64,000 bases of DNA from Armatimonadota bacterium (GCA_036504095.1 DASXVS010000019.1:1-64000); one strand, 5' to 3'. Shown: positions 1-8,465, numbered from the stretch's first letter. Numbers and translations are program-made. Notes: generated by a model not told the origin, from the letters alone.

Positions 1-140
1 TAACGCCAAGCTCATCCAGATGGGATTCTCGTCTCTCGCGGAGAGATACCACGCGCTTAAGTCTGAGTGAACCGCCCGGTGCGGACCCGCATGCCGGGTG
101 GTGTGGGAGGCGGGGCCGGTAACGACCCCGCCTACCCGAT
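1..140 (+). mobile_element. 3' end of a group II intron (domains V and VI)
   Basis: Directly after the stop codon at 68-70 the RNA can fold like group II intron domain V. A 9-bp lower helix pairs 71-79 with 94-102 (one G-U), a two-base bulge sits at 92-93, a 4-bp upper helix pairs 80-83 with 88-91, and the tetraloop is 84-87. It is followed by a domain VI-like hairpin: 109-115 pairs with 126-132, 117-118 pairs with 123-124, and the loop is GTAA. A134 lies just 3' of the hairpin, where a branch-point A would be expected. The element probably ends with CTACCCGAT at 140. The intron lies just downstream of secA and is transcribed towards it. Only the last 140 bases are in the window, so class and integrity are not known. 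Confidence 0.72.
2..70 (+). CDS. Group II intron reverse transcriptase/maturase, C-terminal tail (partial)
   Basis: An open frame enters from the left edge and ends at TGA 68-70. Its last residues read LIQMGFSSLAERYHALKSE, which resembles the C-terminal tail of the maturase (GIIM) domain of bacterial group II intron proteins. The stop codon overlaps the start of domain V, as is usual when the protein is encoded in domain IV. The reverse transcriptase would bind and splice its own intron RNA and drive retrohoming. Only 22 codons are visible, so the call rests mainly on the RNA structure that follows. Confidence 0.5.
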   Translation, partial: NAKLIQMGFSSLAERYHALKSE

Positions 141-158
141 CTCAGCCCTCAGCCCTGC

Positions 159-3100
159 CTAAGATCCATGGCACTTCTTGTACTTCAGGCCGCTGCCGCA
201 CCAGCATGGGTCGTTTCGGCCGAGGGTGCCCGGGTCCACACCCATGCCAAGGCTGGCGGGGTGGGGGAGACCGGCGACTGCGGCGGCGTTTGCGATGGTT
301 TGCATCACCCCGGGATCGGCGCCGACCAGCATCGGGTCCATCATCCCGTCGGAGCCGATCTCCATCGGGTTCAACAGGCGCGGCGGCGGCGGAGGAGTGG
401 GCTGCACCTGAACGTGGAATACGTATTTCACCACGTCGTCGGCGATGCTGTCCTTCAGGCTCTGGAACATCTCGAAGCCTTCCTTCTTGTAGGCCACGAG
501 AGGGTCCTGTTGGCCGTATGCGCGCAGGCTGACGCCCTCGCGCAAGTGGTCCATATTTGAGAGATGCTCAACCCACTTGGAATTGACGACCTGGAGGACA
601 ACCCACCGCTCGATGTCCCGCATCAGTTCGCTGCCCAGTTCCTGCTCGCGCTCGGCATACAACGCCAGCGCGTTCTCCGTCAGGAAGGCCAGAAGTTCGT
701 CGTGGGTCTTGCCCTTCAGATCCTTGTGAGACGCCTTGAATTCCAGCGGGAAGTAGCCGTTCAGGTAGTCGAATAGCTCGTCGAGATCCCACTCGGTCAC
801 CGGCAATTCGGCGCTGGCGTGGACGTTGACGCCCAGGCCGACGGTCTCTTCGATGTAGCCCTTGATTGTCTCGGACATATCGTGACCGTCCAGCACCTGG
901 CGGCGCGCGCCGTAGATGACCTTGCGCTGCTCGTTCATCACGTCGTCGTACTCGAGAACGTGTTTACGGGTTGCGAAGTTGTTCTCTTCAACGCGCTTCT
1001 GGGCCTTCTCGATGGCCGAGGTGAGCAGGCCGGCCTCGATGGGCGCCTCCTCTTCCCACGTGGCATTCAGCAGCCACCGTCCCCGGTCGCCGAACAAGCG
1101 CCATAGTTCGTCTTCCAGGCTCAGAAAGAAGCGGCTTCCGCCGGGATCGCCCTGGCGGCCGGAACGGCCCCGCAACTGGTTATCGATGCGCCGTGATTCG
1201 TGACGCTCCGTGCCGATCACGTACAGGCCGCCGAGCCTGCGGACCTCCTCGGCGCGACGCCGACGGTCGGCGTCCAGAGCGGCTTTCTCCTCGGCCGTCA
1301 GCACCTGCGCCTCGTGAACGATCTCCTCGCCCTGTTCATCCAGTTCGACCTCGTCAACGAGTTCTACATCGGAGCCGCCCAACAGGATATCGACGCCGCG
1401 GCCGGCCATGTTCGTGGCGATGGTACACGCGCCGGGCCGTCCCGCTTCCGCGATGATGGACGCTTCCTTTTCGTGGTATTTCGCGTTCAGCACGTTGTGC
1501 GTGATGCCGTTCTTCAGCACTTCGGTGAGCCGGTCAACGTCCGGCACCTCGAAAATGCGGCTCATTTCCTTCAAATTGGCCGGGTCCATCGGATCGAGCT
1601 TGATACCAAGCGCCTTGGCCGCCGGGCTGAGTTTCGCGACCCACAGATCGTCGAATTTGGTGTTCAGTAATGCGCTGAGTTCCTGCTTCTTGCTCTTGTC
1701 GATGCCCTTCGCCTTGGCAAGGGCATCCTGAAGCACGAAGATGAGGCCAAGCGTCTGCAGGCGCTCGTTCTTGAGGCGCTCGCTCAGGCGTTCGGACACT
1801 TCAATGCTGCGGGTGCCGACCAGCATCGGTTGCAGAGCGCAGTGTAGTTTCAGAATCTCCGCGGCGACGCCGCGGAACTTGGCTTCTTCCGTCTTGTAGA
1901 TGACGTCCGCCATGTCCTTGCGGATCATCGGGCGGTTGGTGGGGACCTGCACAACGTCCAGGCCGTAAATCTTGCGGAGTTCAGTCTCCTCGGTCTTTGC
2001 GGTGCCGGTCATACCGGCCAGCTTGTTGTAAAGGCGGAAGTAGTTCTGGAAGGTGATGGTGGCAATGGTCTGCGTCTCGGACTCGATCTTCACGCCTTCC
2101 TTCGCTTCAATGGCCTGGTGCAGGCCGTCGGAGTAACGGCGCCCGAACATCATGCGGCCGGTGAACTCGTCAACGATGACGACCTCCCCTTCCTTCACGA
2201 CGTATTCGATGTCCTTGCGATAGCACGCCCTGGCCTTCATGGCCGCGCCGATATGGTGCATCACGGCCATGTCGTCGGCGACGTTCTTCACGCCCAGCAG
2301 CATCTCGAGCTTGGCGATGCCGGCGTCGGTCGGCGTGGCGGTCTTTGCCTTTTCATCTACGACGAAGTCTTTCTCCTGCTCGCGCTTCTCTTCATCCGAG
2401 AGACGGTCCCGATCCTCCGCTTCGACTTTCTTGCCTTTTTCCAGGCGGGCAACCGCGCGGTCCACACGGTAGTACATCTCGGATGAGTCTTCCGGCATGC
2501 CGGCGATGATGAGCGGCGTCCGGGCTTCGTCGATGAGGATGCTGTCCACTTCGTCTACGATGGCGAAATAGAGTTCGCGCTGCACGAGTTCATCGTGGCT
2601 GAACGCCATGTTATCCCGCAGGTAGTCGAACCCGAATTCGTTGTTCGTGCCATAGGTGATGTCGGCGAAGTAGGCTTCCCGTCGGCTGCAGACGCGAAGG
2701 TGGAGGAGGCGCTGTTCGTGCGTCTGGGAGGGGTCGAACATGAACGACGGGCTCATTCCTTGCTCCGCCGTGGACGACGCGCCCTGGATCAGGCCGACGG
2801 ACATGCCCAGGAAATGGTACACCGGGCCCATCCATTGGGCGCCGTGCTTTGACAGGTAGTCGTTCGCAGTCACAAGGTGGACACCGTGCCCGGCGAGCGC
2901 GTTCAGGTATATCGGAAGCGTGGCGACAAGGGTCTTGCCTTCACCGGTCTTCATCTCAGCGATGCGCCCCTGGTGGAGGACCGTTCCGCCCAGGACCTGA
3001 ACATCGTACGGACGCTGGCCAAGGGTGCGCCTGGCGGCCTCGCGGACCACCGCGAACGCTTCGGCGTGTATCTCTTCTAGCGCGGCCTGTTCCGCTTTGA

Positions 3101-3338
3101 AGACCTGTTTGGCGTGAGCCTCGACGGCGTCTCGCGTGTCGACGCCGTCCGGCAGCGGTGGGACGGCGGCCGCGGCATCTCGGACGCGCTGGCGGAACTC
3201 GACCGTCTTGGCGCGCAGTTGGTCATCAGTCAGCGCTTTTGTCTGCGCTTCCATGGCGTTGACCTGATCGACAAATGGTTGAACTTTTCGGACTTCGCGA
3301 TCGTTGCTGTCCCAGAGTTTCCTCAAGAGGTTCTGCAT
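159..3338 (-). CDS. secA: Protein translocase ATPase SecA
   Basis: SecA is the cytoplasmic ATPase that pushes preproteins through SecYEG. The start is placed at the Met of MQNLLRKLWDSN, eight codons inside the longest frame, giving 1059 residues. Walker A (MKTGEGKT) is near residue 129, the DEAD-like DEVDSILIDEARTPLI segment near 265, and helicase motif MAGRGVDILLGG follows in the second nucleotide-binding domain. The C-terminus is a zinc-binding SEC-C tail, CWCGSGLKYKKCHG, so the tail is intact. The protein is longer than the roughly 900 residues of Escherichia coli SecA. Much of the excess is an insertion of about 80 residues between the motif GTRSIEVSERLSERLK and HNVLNAKYHEKEA. The gene ends only 18 bases from the group II intron. 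Identification is firm. Confidence 0.97.
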   Translation of the reverse strand: MQNLLRKLWDSNDREVRKVQPFVDQVNAMEAQTKALTDDQLRAKTVEFRQRVRDAAAAVPPLPDGVDTRDAVEAHAKQVFKAEQAALEEIHAEAFAVVREAARRTLGQRPYDVQVLGGTVLHQGRIAEMKTGEGKTLVATLPIYLNALAGHGVHLVTANDYLSKHGAQWMGPVYHFLGMSVGLIQGASSTAEQGMSPSFMFDPSQTHEQRLLHLRVCSRREAYFADITYGTNNEFGFDYLRDNMAFSHDELVQRELYFAIVDEVDSILIDEARTPLIIAGMPEDSSEMYYRVDRAVARLEKGKKVEAEDRDRLSDEEKREQEKDFVVDEKAKTATPTDAGIAKLEMLLGVKNVADDMAVMHHIGAAMKARACYRKDIEYVVKEGEVVIVDEFTGRMMFGRRYSDGLHQAIEAKEGVKIESETQTIATITFQNYFRLYNKLAGMTGTAKTEETELRKIYGLDVVQVPTNRPMIRKDMADVIYKTEEAKFRGVAAEILKLHCALQPMLVGTRSIEVSERLSERLKNERLQTLGLIFVLQDALAKAKGIDKSKKQELSALLNTKFDDLWVAKLSPAAKALGIKLDPMDPANLKEMSRIFEVPDVDRLTEVLKNGITHNVLNAKYHEKEASIIAEAGRPGACTIATNMAGRGVDILLGGSDVELVDEVELDEQGEEIVHEAQVLTAEEKAALDADRRRRAEEVRRLGGLYVIGTERHESRRIDNQLRGRSGRQGDPGGSRFFLSLEDELWRLFGDRGRWLLNATWEEEAPIEAGLLTSAIEKAQKRVEENNFATRKHVLEYDDVMNEQRKVIYGARRQVLDGHDMSETIKGYIEETVGLGVNVHASAELPVTEWDLDELFDYLNGYFPLEFKASHKDLKGKTHDELLAFLTENALALYAEREQELGSELMRDIERWVVLQVVNSKWVEHLSNMDHLREGVSLRAYGQQDPLVAYKKEGFEMFQSLKDSIADDVVKYVFHVQVQPTPPPPPRLLNPMEIGSDGMMDPMLVGADPGVMQTIANAAAVAGLPHPASLGMGVDPGTLGRNDPCWCGSGLKYKKCHGS

Positions 3339-3451
3339 AGGTTGGCTCCCTGTGTATGGCAATCGTCGTCAGCCGAGCCGAACGGCAGGCCGACGCGCAA
3401 ATATGCGTGCGGGCGGCCCATAAGGCCGCGGGTGGATGTGTTGACGGGGGA

Positions 3452-3754
3452 TCAGCCGATCGCGGGTGGCGCGCGGAGGCCGGTGGGCCGTTCGAGGATG
3501 CGGTCCTGGAGGGGGGTGTCTTCCCGGAAGGCGATGGTGGCCTTGGGCCGGCGCGCGGGAACGATATAAACTCCGCGCACGGGGCGGCAGGCGGTCACGC
3601 TGCGCTGCGTACGCGCCATCGCGCGCCCGGCGCCCGGCATCGCCCGGAGGGACGACACGAACGGAGGCGGCGCGACGGAGTCGCGAGAGCCGTGCAATAC
3701 CGTGCCCGGCAGGAGCACGCTCAGCAGCGCAATCAGGAAGAGATGTCTTCTCAC
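3452..3754 (-). CDS. Small putative exported protein
   Basis: A 100-residue frame opens with GTG at 3754 and begins MRRHLFLIALLSVLLPGTVLHGS, which has the basic-hydrophobic-polar layout of a signal peptide. The rest is Pro- and Arg-rich with no motif I recognise. It ends 113 bases before secA on the same strand, so it could lead a short operon with secA. There is no clear Shine-Dalgarno sequence. The alternative is that this is chance coding in GC-rich DNA; the signal-like N-terminus is the only support. Confidence 0.4.
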   Translation of the reverse strand: MRRHLFLIALLSVLLPGTVLHGSRDSVAPPPFVSSLRAMPGAGRAMARTQRSVTACRPVRGVYIVPARRPKATIAFREDTPLQDRILERPTGLRAPPAIG

Positions 3755-3944
3755 GATGATATTCTATCACTTATCGCGGGCGGAAAGGGAGCGGAAGGCG
3801 TTGGTGTGGGATCGCCTCGGTGGTCAGGCAGCAAGGGCCAGCACGGAACGAGCGGCGGGACGCCGGCTTCCGGGCCAGGAGCAAGACCGCAGGGCGCCGG
3901 GGCGTACCGCGGATTGCGGGCGTAATTCGGCGCAAGCCTCTGCG

Positions 3945-4397
3945 CTACAGATAGAGGGTCATCTCCTGAACGCCGGCCGTCTGAGTGTCCGCCGGGACGA
4001 GGTGGGCCTCGGTGAGATCGCGGGTTACTCCGGCCGTCGTGTGACTCGCCTTAACCTTGCCCTCGGCGGGACCAACCCACATCAGCCGCACCGGGTTGCC
4101 CCCCGGGTGGCAGAAGCGGGAGATATCCAGCTGAGTCGTCCCCTGCAGAGATCCGGCCGGAGCGCCGTTCACGGTGACGGTCAACTGCCCCATCACAATG
4201 TCGGCGGATAGGAGCGTCTGGTTCTCGGTTGGCGCCGCATTTGCGACGGGCGCGGGTGCGATTTCTGTAGGCGCCGGGACCGTCGTAGCCTGATGCGGCT
4301 TGAAGTCGCGCATCGCATTGAATGTGGGAATGGACATGAGCGCTGCGATGCCCAGGCCCAGCGAACTCGCGATTGTGTATGTGACTAGACGGTTCAT
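3945..4397 (-). CDS. Hypothetical membrane-anchored protein
   Basis: The start is placed at ATG 4397 because GGAGGGG precedes it by three bases, although the frame is open further upstream. The 150-residue product begins MNRLVTYTIASSLGLGIAALM, one hydrophobic segment that could be an uncleaved signal anchor. A Pro/Ala-rich linker follows (about residues 35-58), then a compact, probably beta-rich domain containing VTVNGAPAGSLQG. The fold would be outside the membrane. It is divergent from the glycosyltransferase at 4501, so the two share a 103-base promoter gap. No function is recognised. Confidence 0.7.
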   Translation of the reverse strand: MNRLVTYTIASSLGLGIAALMSIPTFNAMRDFKPHQATTVPAPTEIAPAPVANAAPTENQTLLSADIVMGQLTVTVNGAPAGSLQGTTQLDISRFCHPGGNPVRLMWVGPAEGKVKASHTTAGVTRDLTEAHLVPADTQTAGVQEMTLYL

Positions 4398-4500
4398 TGC
4401 CCCTCCGTTTCCGCCATCGATCTCCTGATTCCTTGTGCCACGTTCCGCCCAAGTTCTAACAGGCTTCGAGGGTGCTATCCTCATGCACGGGTAATGAAGT

Positions 4501-5406
4501 ATGCGGCTGAGCGTCCTCATCGTCAATTGGAATACGCGGGATGACCTCGAACGGTGCCTGACCAGTTCCGCGTTCCGAGTTTCGAGTCCCGAGTTCCTGG
4601 TTCCTGGTTCGGAGCCCGACTCGGAACTAGGAACTAGAAACTCGGAACTGATAGTCGTCGATAACGCAAGTACCGACGGGAGCGTGGAGATGCTCGCCCG
4701 GAGTTTCCCGAACGTCACAGTGCTGGCGCTCGACACGAATCTGGGTTACGCCCGAGGGAACAATCTGGCCGCCGAAGCCGCCAATTCTGATTGGCTGCTA
4801 TTTTTGAATCCGGACACGGTGGTGCCGGCGGATACCCCTGCCGCGTTGATCCGGTTTCTGGAGGGGCACCCGCGCGCGGCCATCGCTGCGCCGAGGCTGG
4901 TTTCTAAGGACGGCAGCACGCAGGCATCGATACGCGGGATGCCAACGCCGGTGGCGATGTTCGCGGCGTGGCTGCATCTGGACCGTCTCTTCTCGCGCGC
5001 AGAGGCGTTCACGTCGTACCGCCTGCCGGGATTCGATTATGACCTGACCCAACAGGCGCCGCAACCCATGGCGAGCGCGTGGATGGTGCGGCGCGCGGCA
5101 TGGGAGGACGTCGGACCGTTCGATCCGGCGTTTCCGTTGTTCTTTAACGACGTGGACTGGTGCCTGCGCGCACTGGACAAGGGCTGGGAAGTTTGGTACG
5201 TAGCAGATACCCGCGTTGAGCATCGGGGCGGCGCCAGCACCAGCCAGGTGAAGCCGCGCGCGACGTGGGAATCGCACCGGGCGATGGCGGCTTTCTACCG
5301 AAAGCACTATTCCAAACGCCTCGGGCCGCTGATGTTGGCGATTTGCGTGGCCGTCATCCGGGCGGTTGGAGCCGTCCGATATCTCTGGTACAGATATTCG
5401 CGGTAG
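4501..5406 (+). CDS. Family 2 glycosyltransferase (rhamnosyltransferase-like) with an in-frame repeat insertion
   Basis: This is a GT-A fold glycosyltransferase that would transfer a nucleotide-activated sugar to a growing surface polysaccharide at the inner membrane. The order is typical: LSVLIVNWNTRDDLERC at the N-terminus, VVDNASTDGS, the nucleotide-binding FLNPDTVV, and FFNDVDWCLRA as the likely catalytic segment, with a hydrophobic C-terminus. The loop between DDLERC and IVVDNAST is about fifteen residues longer than in the paralogue at 5566. It is encoded by a palindromic 7-base repeat array (4565-4648), 84 bases long, so the frame is kept. The stop codon lies inside a large inverted repeat. 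Whether the enzyme is active with this loop is not known. Confidence 0.88.
   Translation: MRLSVLIVNWNTRDDLERCLTSSAFRVSSPEFLVPGSEPDSELGTRNSELIVVDNASTDGSVEMLARSFPNVTVLALDTNLGYARGNNLAAEAANSDWLLFLNPDTVVPADTPAALIRFLEGHPRAAIAAPRLVSKDGSTQASIRGMPTPVAMFAAWLHLDRLFSRAEAFTSYRLPGFDYDLTQQAPQPMASAWMVRRAAWEDVGPFDPAFPLFFNDVDWCLRALDKGWEVWYVADTRVEHRGGASTSQVKPRATWESHRAMAAFYRKHYSKRLGPLMLAICVAVIRAVGAVRYLWYRYSR
4565..4648 (+). repeat. Palindromic heptamer array inside a glycosyltransferase gene
   Basis: Twelve consecutive 7-base units occupy 84 bases. The left part has GTTCCGA-type units (GTTCCGC, GTTCCGA, GTTTCGA, GTCCCGA, GTTCCTG twice, GTTCGGA). The right part has the reverse complement, TCGGAAC, and variants TAGGAAC and TAGAAAC. 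The array is therefore an imperfect inverted repeat made of tandem heptamers. Because 84 is divisible by three the reading frame of the gene is preserved, and no unit creates a stop in frame. Confidence 0.9.
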
Positions 5407-5469
5407 GTCGGGCCTTCGTGCCCGACGAAGGTTGGGATGCTCGGTGTCGGGCACGGAGGCCCGACCTAC
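5403..5469. repeat. 24-bp inverted repeat between two glycosyltransferase genes
   Basis: Arms 5403-5426 and 5446-5469 are reverse complements with one mismatch, around a 19-base spacer. The core of the arm is GTAGGTCGGGCC followed by GTGCCCGAC after a short variable part. The left arm begins one base before the stop codon of the upstream gene, so the element starts exactly where coding ends. In RNA it would form a very stable hairpin and could act as a terminator or processing site. Confidence 0.9.
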
Positions 5470-5557
5470 TGACTACTGACTACTGCCTACTGCCTACTGT
5501 CTACTGACTACTGTCTACTGCCTACTGTCTACTGACTACTGCCTACTGTCTACTGAC
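5467..5557 (+). repeat. Tandem heptamer array, 13 units of TACTGNC
   Basis: Thirteen uninterrupted copies of TACTGAC, TACTGCC or TACTGTC fill 91 bases. They run on from the right arm of the inverted repeat and end 8 bases before the ATG at 5566. Only the sixth base varies. There are no unique spacers, so it is not a CRISPR array. It occupies the place where the ribosome binding site of the next gene should be. Confidence 0.95.
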
Positions 5558-5565
5558 TATCAACA

Positions 5566-6489
5566 ATGAACCTGTCTGTCATCATCTTGAACTGGAACGC
5601 GCGAGAGTGGCTTGAGCGCAGCGTGGGCAGCGCGCTCGCCCAGGACATCGGCGCGCGCACGTTCGAGGTGATCCTTGTGGACAACGCGAGTACGGATGGC
5701 AGCGTTCAATTCGCCCAGGACTCGTTCCCGCAGCTCACGATCATCGCCCTTGACGAGAATCTGGGATTCGCGGCGGGAAACAACGTCGGCATGGCCGCCG
5801 CGCGTGGCGATGTGGTTCTGTTGCTGAACCCGGATACGATTTCCCACCCGGGCGCTTTCGCGGCGATTCTGGATTTCATGGAGGCGCACCCGGCCTGCGG
5901 AATCGCGGGCCCGAAACTCCTGAACAAGGACGGGACGCTCCAGTACTCCTGCCGCCATTTTGCCAGGCTTGAGGCGGGGTTCTTTCGAAACACGCCGCTG
6001 GGTCGACTGTTTCCGCGGAACCGCGCGACGCGCGACTACCTGATGAAGGATGCGCCCCACGATGAACCGATGGTCGTGGACTGGGTGAGCGGCGCGGCAA
6101 TGGCGATCAGGCGGGAGGTGATCGACGCGGTAGGAACGCTCGACGAGGAATTCTACATGTATGTGGAAGATGTCGATCTGTGCTACCGGGCCAAGCAGGC
6201 TGGCTGGCAGACGTGGTATGCGCCGGCCGGGGTAATCACGCACGCGATCGCCCAGAGCAGCGACAAGAACCCCCGCCCCATGATCATCGCCTTCCATAAG
6301 AGCATGTTCCGGTTCTTCCGCAAGCACTATCTCGGCACGCTTTATCCCGGCTGGCTCACTCCCATCGTGGCGGTCGGGCTGACAGTACGGGTGGGCCTTG
6401 TGATCGCTCTGGGCTACTGGAAGGACCTTACCGGGAAGGGACCCGAAAAGGCATCGATTCCGCCGGAGCAGCAAGAGGATCGGAAATGA
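5566..6489 (+). CDS. Family 2 glycosyltransferase
   Basis: A second GT2 enzyme of 307 residues, paralogous to the gene at 4501. It has LSVIILNWNAREWLERS, LVDNASTDGS, LLNPDTIS and the catalytic-type segment YVEDVDLCYRA, then a C-terminal hydrophobic stretch near residues 265-285 that may sit on the membrane. The likely role is sugar transfer in lipid-linked polysaccharide synthesis. There is no Shine-Dalgarno sequence; a heptamer array takes its place, so expression may depend on that array or on read-through from upstream. Its end overlaps the start of the O-antigen ligase-like gene by four bases (ATGA), which points to translational coupling. Confidence 0.92.
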   Translation: MNLSVIILNWNAREWLERSVGSALAQDIGARTFEVILVDNASTDGSVQFAQDSFPQLTIIALDENLGFAAGNNVGMAAARGDVVLLLNPDTISHPGAFAAILDFMEAHPACGIAGPKLLNKDGTLQYSCRHFARLEAGFFRNTPLGRLFPRNRATRDYLMKDAPHDEPMVVDWVSGAAMAIRREVIDAVGTLDEEFYMYVEDVDLCYRAKQAGWQTWYAPAGVITHAIAQSSDKNPRPMIIAFHKSMFRFFRKHYLGTLYPGWLTPIVAVGLTVRVGLVIALGYWKDLTGKGPEKASIPPEQQEDRK

Positions 6490-8435
6490 ACCGTTCCCTG
6501 CTGAAATACCTGTGGTTTGGGCTGTTATGCGCCAACCTGGGGTTTGCACCGTGGCTCGGCGGGCAGTGGAGCGGCGTTGGCCCAGCCGTCGGCCGGTCGC
6601 TGGCAGCCGTGGCCGGGCTGGCATGGCTGGCTGATCGCCGCCGTGACCTGAGATTTCCCCGTCCTGCCTTCTGGCTCTGGGGATTCATAGCCTGGTCGGT
6701 GGTGACTGTGGTCGGTCAGACGAGCCTTCATGCCAGCCTTCTTGCGTTGAGCGATCTTGTGTCGTACGCTGTACTTTTCGTGCTGGCCGCCGATGCGTCG
6801 GACGATGACCTCCTGCGTCCGCTGGCGCTCTGCGCGCTGTTTGCGGGGTGCGCCGTCGCAGCGGGTATAGGCATCGCGCACTCGGTCGATAGCGGGCCGG
6901 GGTGGCGTGAGTTCGGCCCGTTCGCGACGCCAAACCTCTTCGCGTCCTACCTCGTGACGCTGTTGCCTGTGGCCTTCCTTATGGCCGTCCGGTCGCTGCG
7001 GAAGGACGTTTCGCTTCCAGGCGACCGGCGGACACCCGCGAACGTGGCATCCGTCATGCTGGGCATCGTGGCCATGGCGGTCGGATTCACCGCGCTTTTA
7101 CTGACAGGGTCCAAGGGCGCGGTAGGGGCGCTCGTCGCGGCCGTCGTTGTTGTGTTTGCCATCGCTCGACCGTGGCGGCAGTTGCGCGGCGCGATGGTAG
7201 GCATGGCGGTCCTTGTCCTGGTGTTTGCCACCGGCATCGGAGGGCGAACCCTCCTGGGTCGCGTCGAGAGCGCCGGAACGACCGAAGTACATTCAACACA
7301 GTTCCGCGTGCTCACTTGGAAGGGCGCCGCCCGTATGGCAGCCGCGCATCCGCTCATAGGGACGGGCATTGGCACCTTCGGCGCCGCATTCAATCGCTAT
7401 GCCATCGCCGGTTGGACGCAAGCCGCTCACAACGCTTACCTGCAGGCCGCGGCCGAGACGGGGGTTCCGGGGTTGGTCCTGTTTCTCGTGGCGCTGTGCA
7501 GTGCGGCGGCGGGCCTGCTCACCAGGGCGCGCGGAGGCTCGCTTGTTGCCGCCGGGGCTCTCGCCGGCCTCGTCGCGGCCGCGCTGCACAACGGAGTGGA
7601 TTACGGCTGGTCGCTCTGGGGCCCCAGTGCGGCCATGTGGGGCCTCATCGGCCTCGGACTGGGGTCAACCGGCGCCCTGAAGTCCCCCAGATGGCTGACG
7701 GCTGCGATCGGCATCGCGATGGCGGCGACCCTCGTCGGCGGCCTCCTGGTGGCGAATGCCGCCGCCTTATCGGAAGCTGCGCTGGACCGGACCAGCAATA
7801 TGACTCCGATTCAACGGGTGGTTGCGCTGCGTTCGGCGCGGGCGCTCGATCCTCTGGATGGGCTTCTGGCGCGTGAAATGGGCGTGGCGCTGGCACAAAC
7901 CGGTGCGCGGCAGGACGCCCTTGGCGCCCTCGGCGAGGCCACCCGGCTGTCGCCGTTTGACGCCGTGGCGTGGCGCTTGTACGGCGAAGCGCAACTCGGT
8001 CAACCGGATGAGGCGCGCAAGGCGTTCGCCCGCGGGCTCGCTGTGTCGCCGCACAGCCTGAAGATCCTGCTCGACCTTGCGTCGCTTGAGGAGCAGGCCG
8101 GAAACCATGAAGCGGCGCTCAACGATTACAGGACCCTCGTATCGGTTGCAGAGGGGCCGGTGGGACAGTACCCGGCGACCCCAGAACTGGTGGACGATGA
8201 ACCGCTTTACGCCTATGCCGCGCTTGCCACCGACGCAGACCATCACCAGGACGTCGCGACCGCGCAACGCTATCGCCGCGCGCTCATCGCGCTCGCCGAT
8301 CGGTATCTGTCGAACCGTGAAAAGTACCCGATGATCTGGAGGGCGACCGGCAAGGACGACCCACGGGAACTCGCTGCGGTTCAAAGCCTGCGCGCGAGGG
8401 CGGAGGCCGCACTCGTCGGAGCCCCGTCCCGTTAG
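6486..8435 (+). CDS. O-antigen ligase/polymerase family membrane protein with C-terminal TPR-like region
   Basis: About ten hydrophobic segments fill residues 10-430. The signature of the Wzy_C/ligase family is visible near residues 290-340: GTGIGTFGAAFNRY, then AHNAYLQAAAETGVPGLVLF. Such proteins ligate or polymerise lipid-linked glycans on the outer face of the inner membrane. The last 200 residues are soluble and show helical repeats of TPR type (for example AREMGVALAQTGARQDALGALGEATRL). The start overlaps the preceding glycosyltransferase by ATGA and follows AAGAGG. With the two glycosyltransferases it forms a polysaccharide unit. Ligase versus polymerase cannot be decided from sequence alone. 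Confidence 0.85.
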   Translation: MNRSLLKYLWFGLLCANLGFAPWLGGQWSGVGPAVGRSLAAVAGLAWLADRRRDLRFPRPAFWLWGFIAWSVVTVVGQTSLHASLLALSDLVSYAVLFVLAADASDDDLLRPLALCALFAGCAVAAGIGIAHSVDSGPGWREFGPFATPNLFASYLVTLLPVAFLMAVRSLRKDVSLPGDRRTPANVASVMLGIVAMAVGFTALLLTGSKGAVGALVAAVVVVFAIARPWRQLRGAMVGMAVLVLVFATGIGGRTLLGRVESAGTTEVHSTQFRVLTWKGAARMAAAHPLIGTGIGTFGAAFNRYAIAGWTQAAHNAYLQAAAETGVPGLVLFLVALCSAAAGLLTRARGGSLVAAGALAGLVAAALHNGVDYGWSLWGPSAAMWGLIGLGLGSTGALKSPRWLTAAIGIAMAATLVGGLLVANAAALSEAALDRTSNMTPIQRVVALRSARALDPLDGLLAREMGVALAQTGARQDALGALGEATRLSPFDAVAWRLYGEAQLGQPDEARKAFARGLAVSPHSLKILLDLASLEEQAGNHEAALNDYRTLVSVAEGPVGQYPATPELVDDEPLYAYAALATDADHHQDVATAQRYRRALIALADRYLSNREKYPMIWRATGKDDPRELAAVQSLRARAEAALVGAPSR

Positions 8436-8465
8436 GATGGGCTGCGGGGACGGGGCCTTCCGGCG

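Noticed and set aside
98-532. Plus-strand open frames over secA (98-532, 168-560 and others)
   Set aside because: They are Arg/Pro-rich antisense frames of a firmly identified gene and have no ribosome sites.
5467-5557. CRISPR array
   Set aside because: The units are 7 bases with no spacers between them and no cas gene is near.
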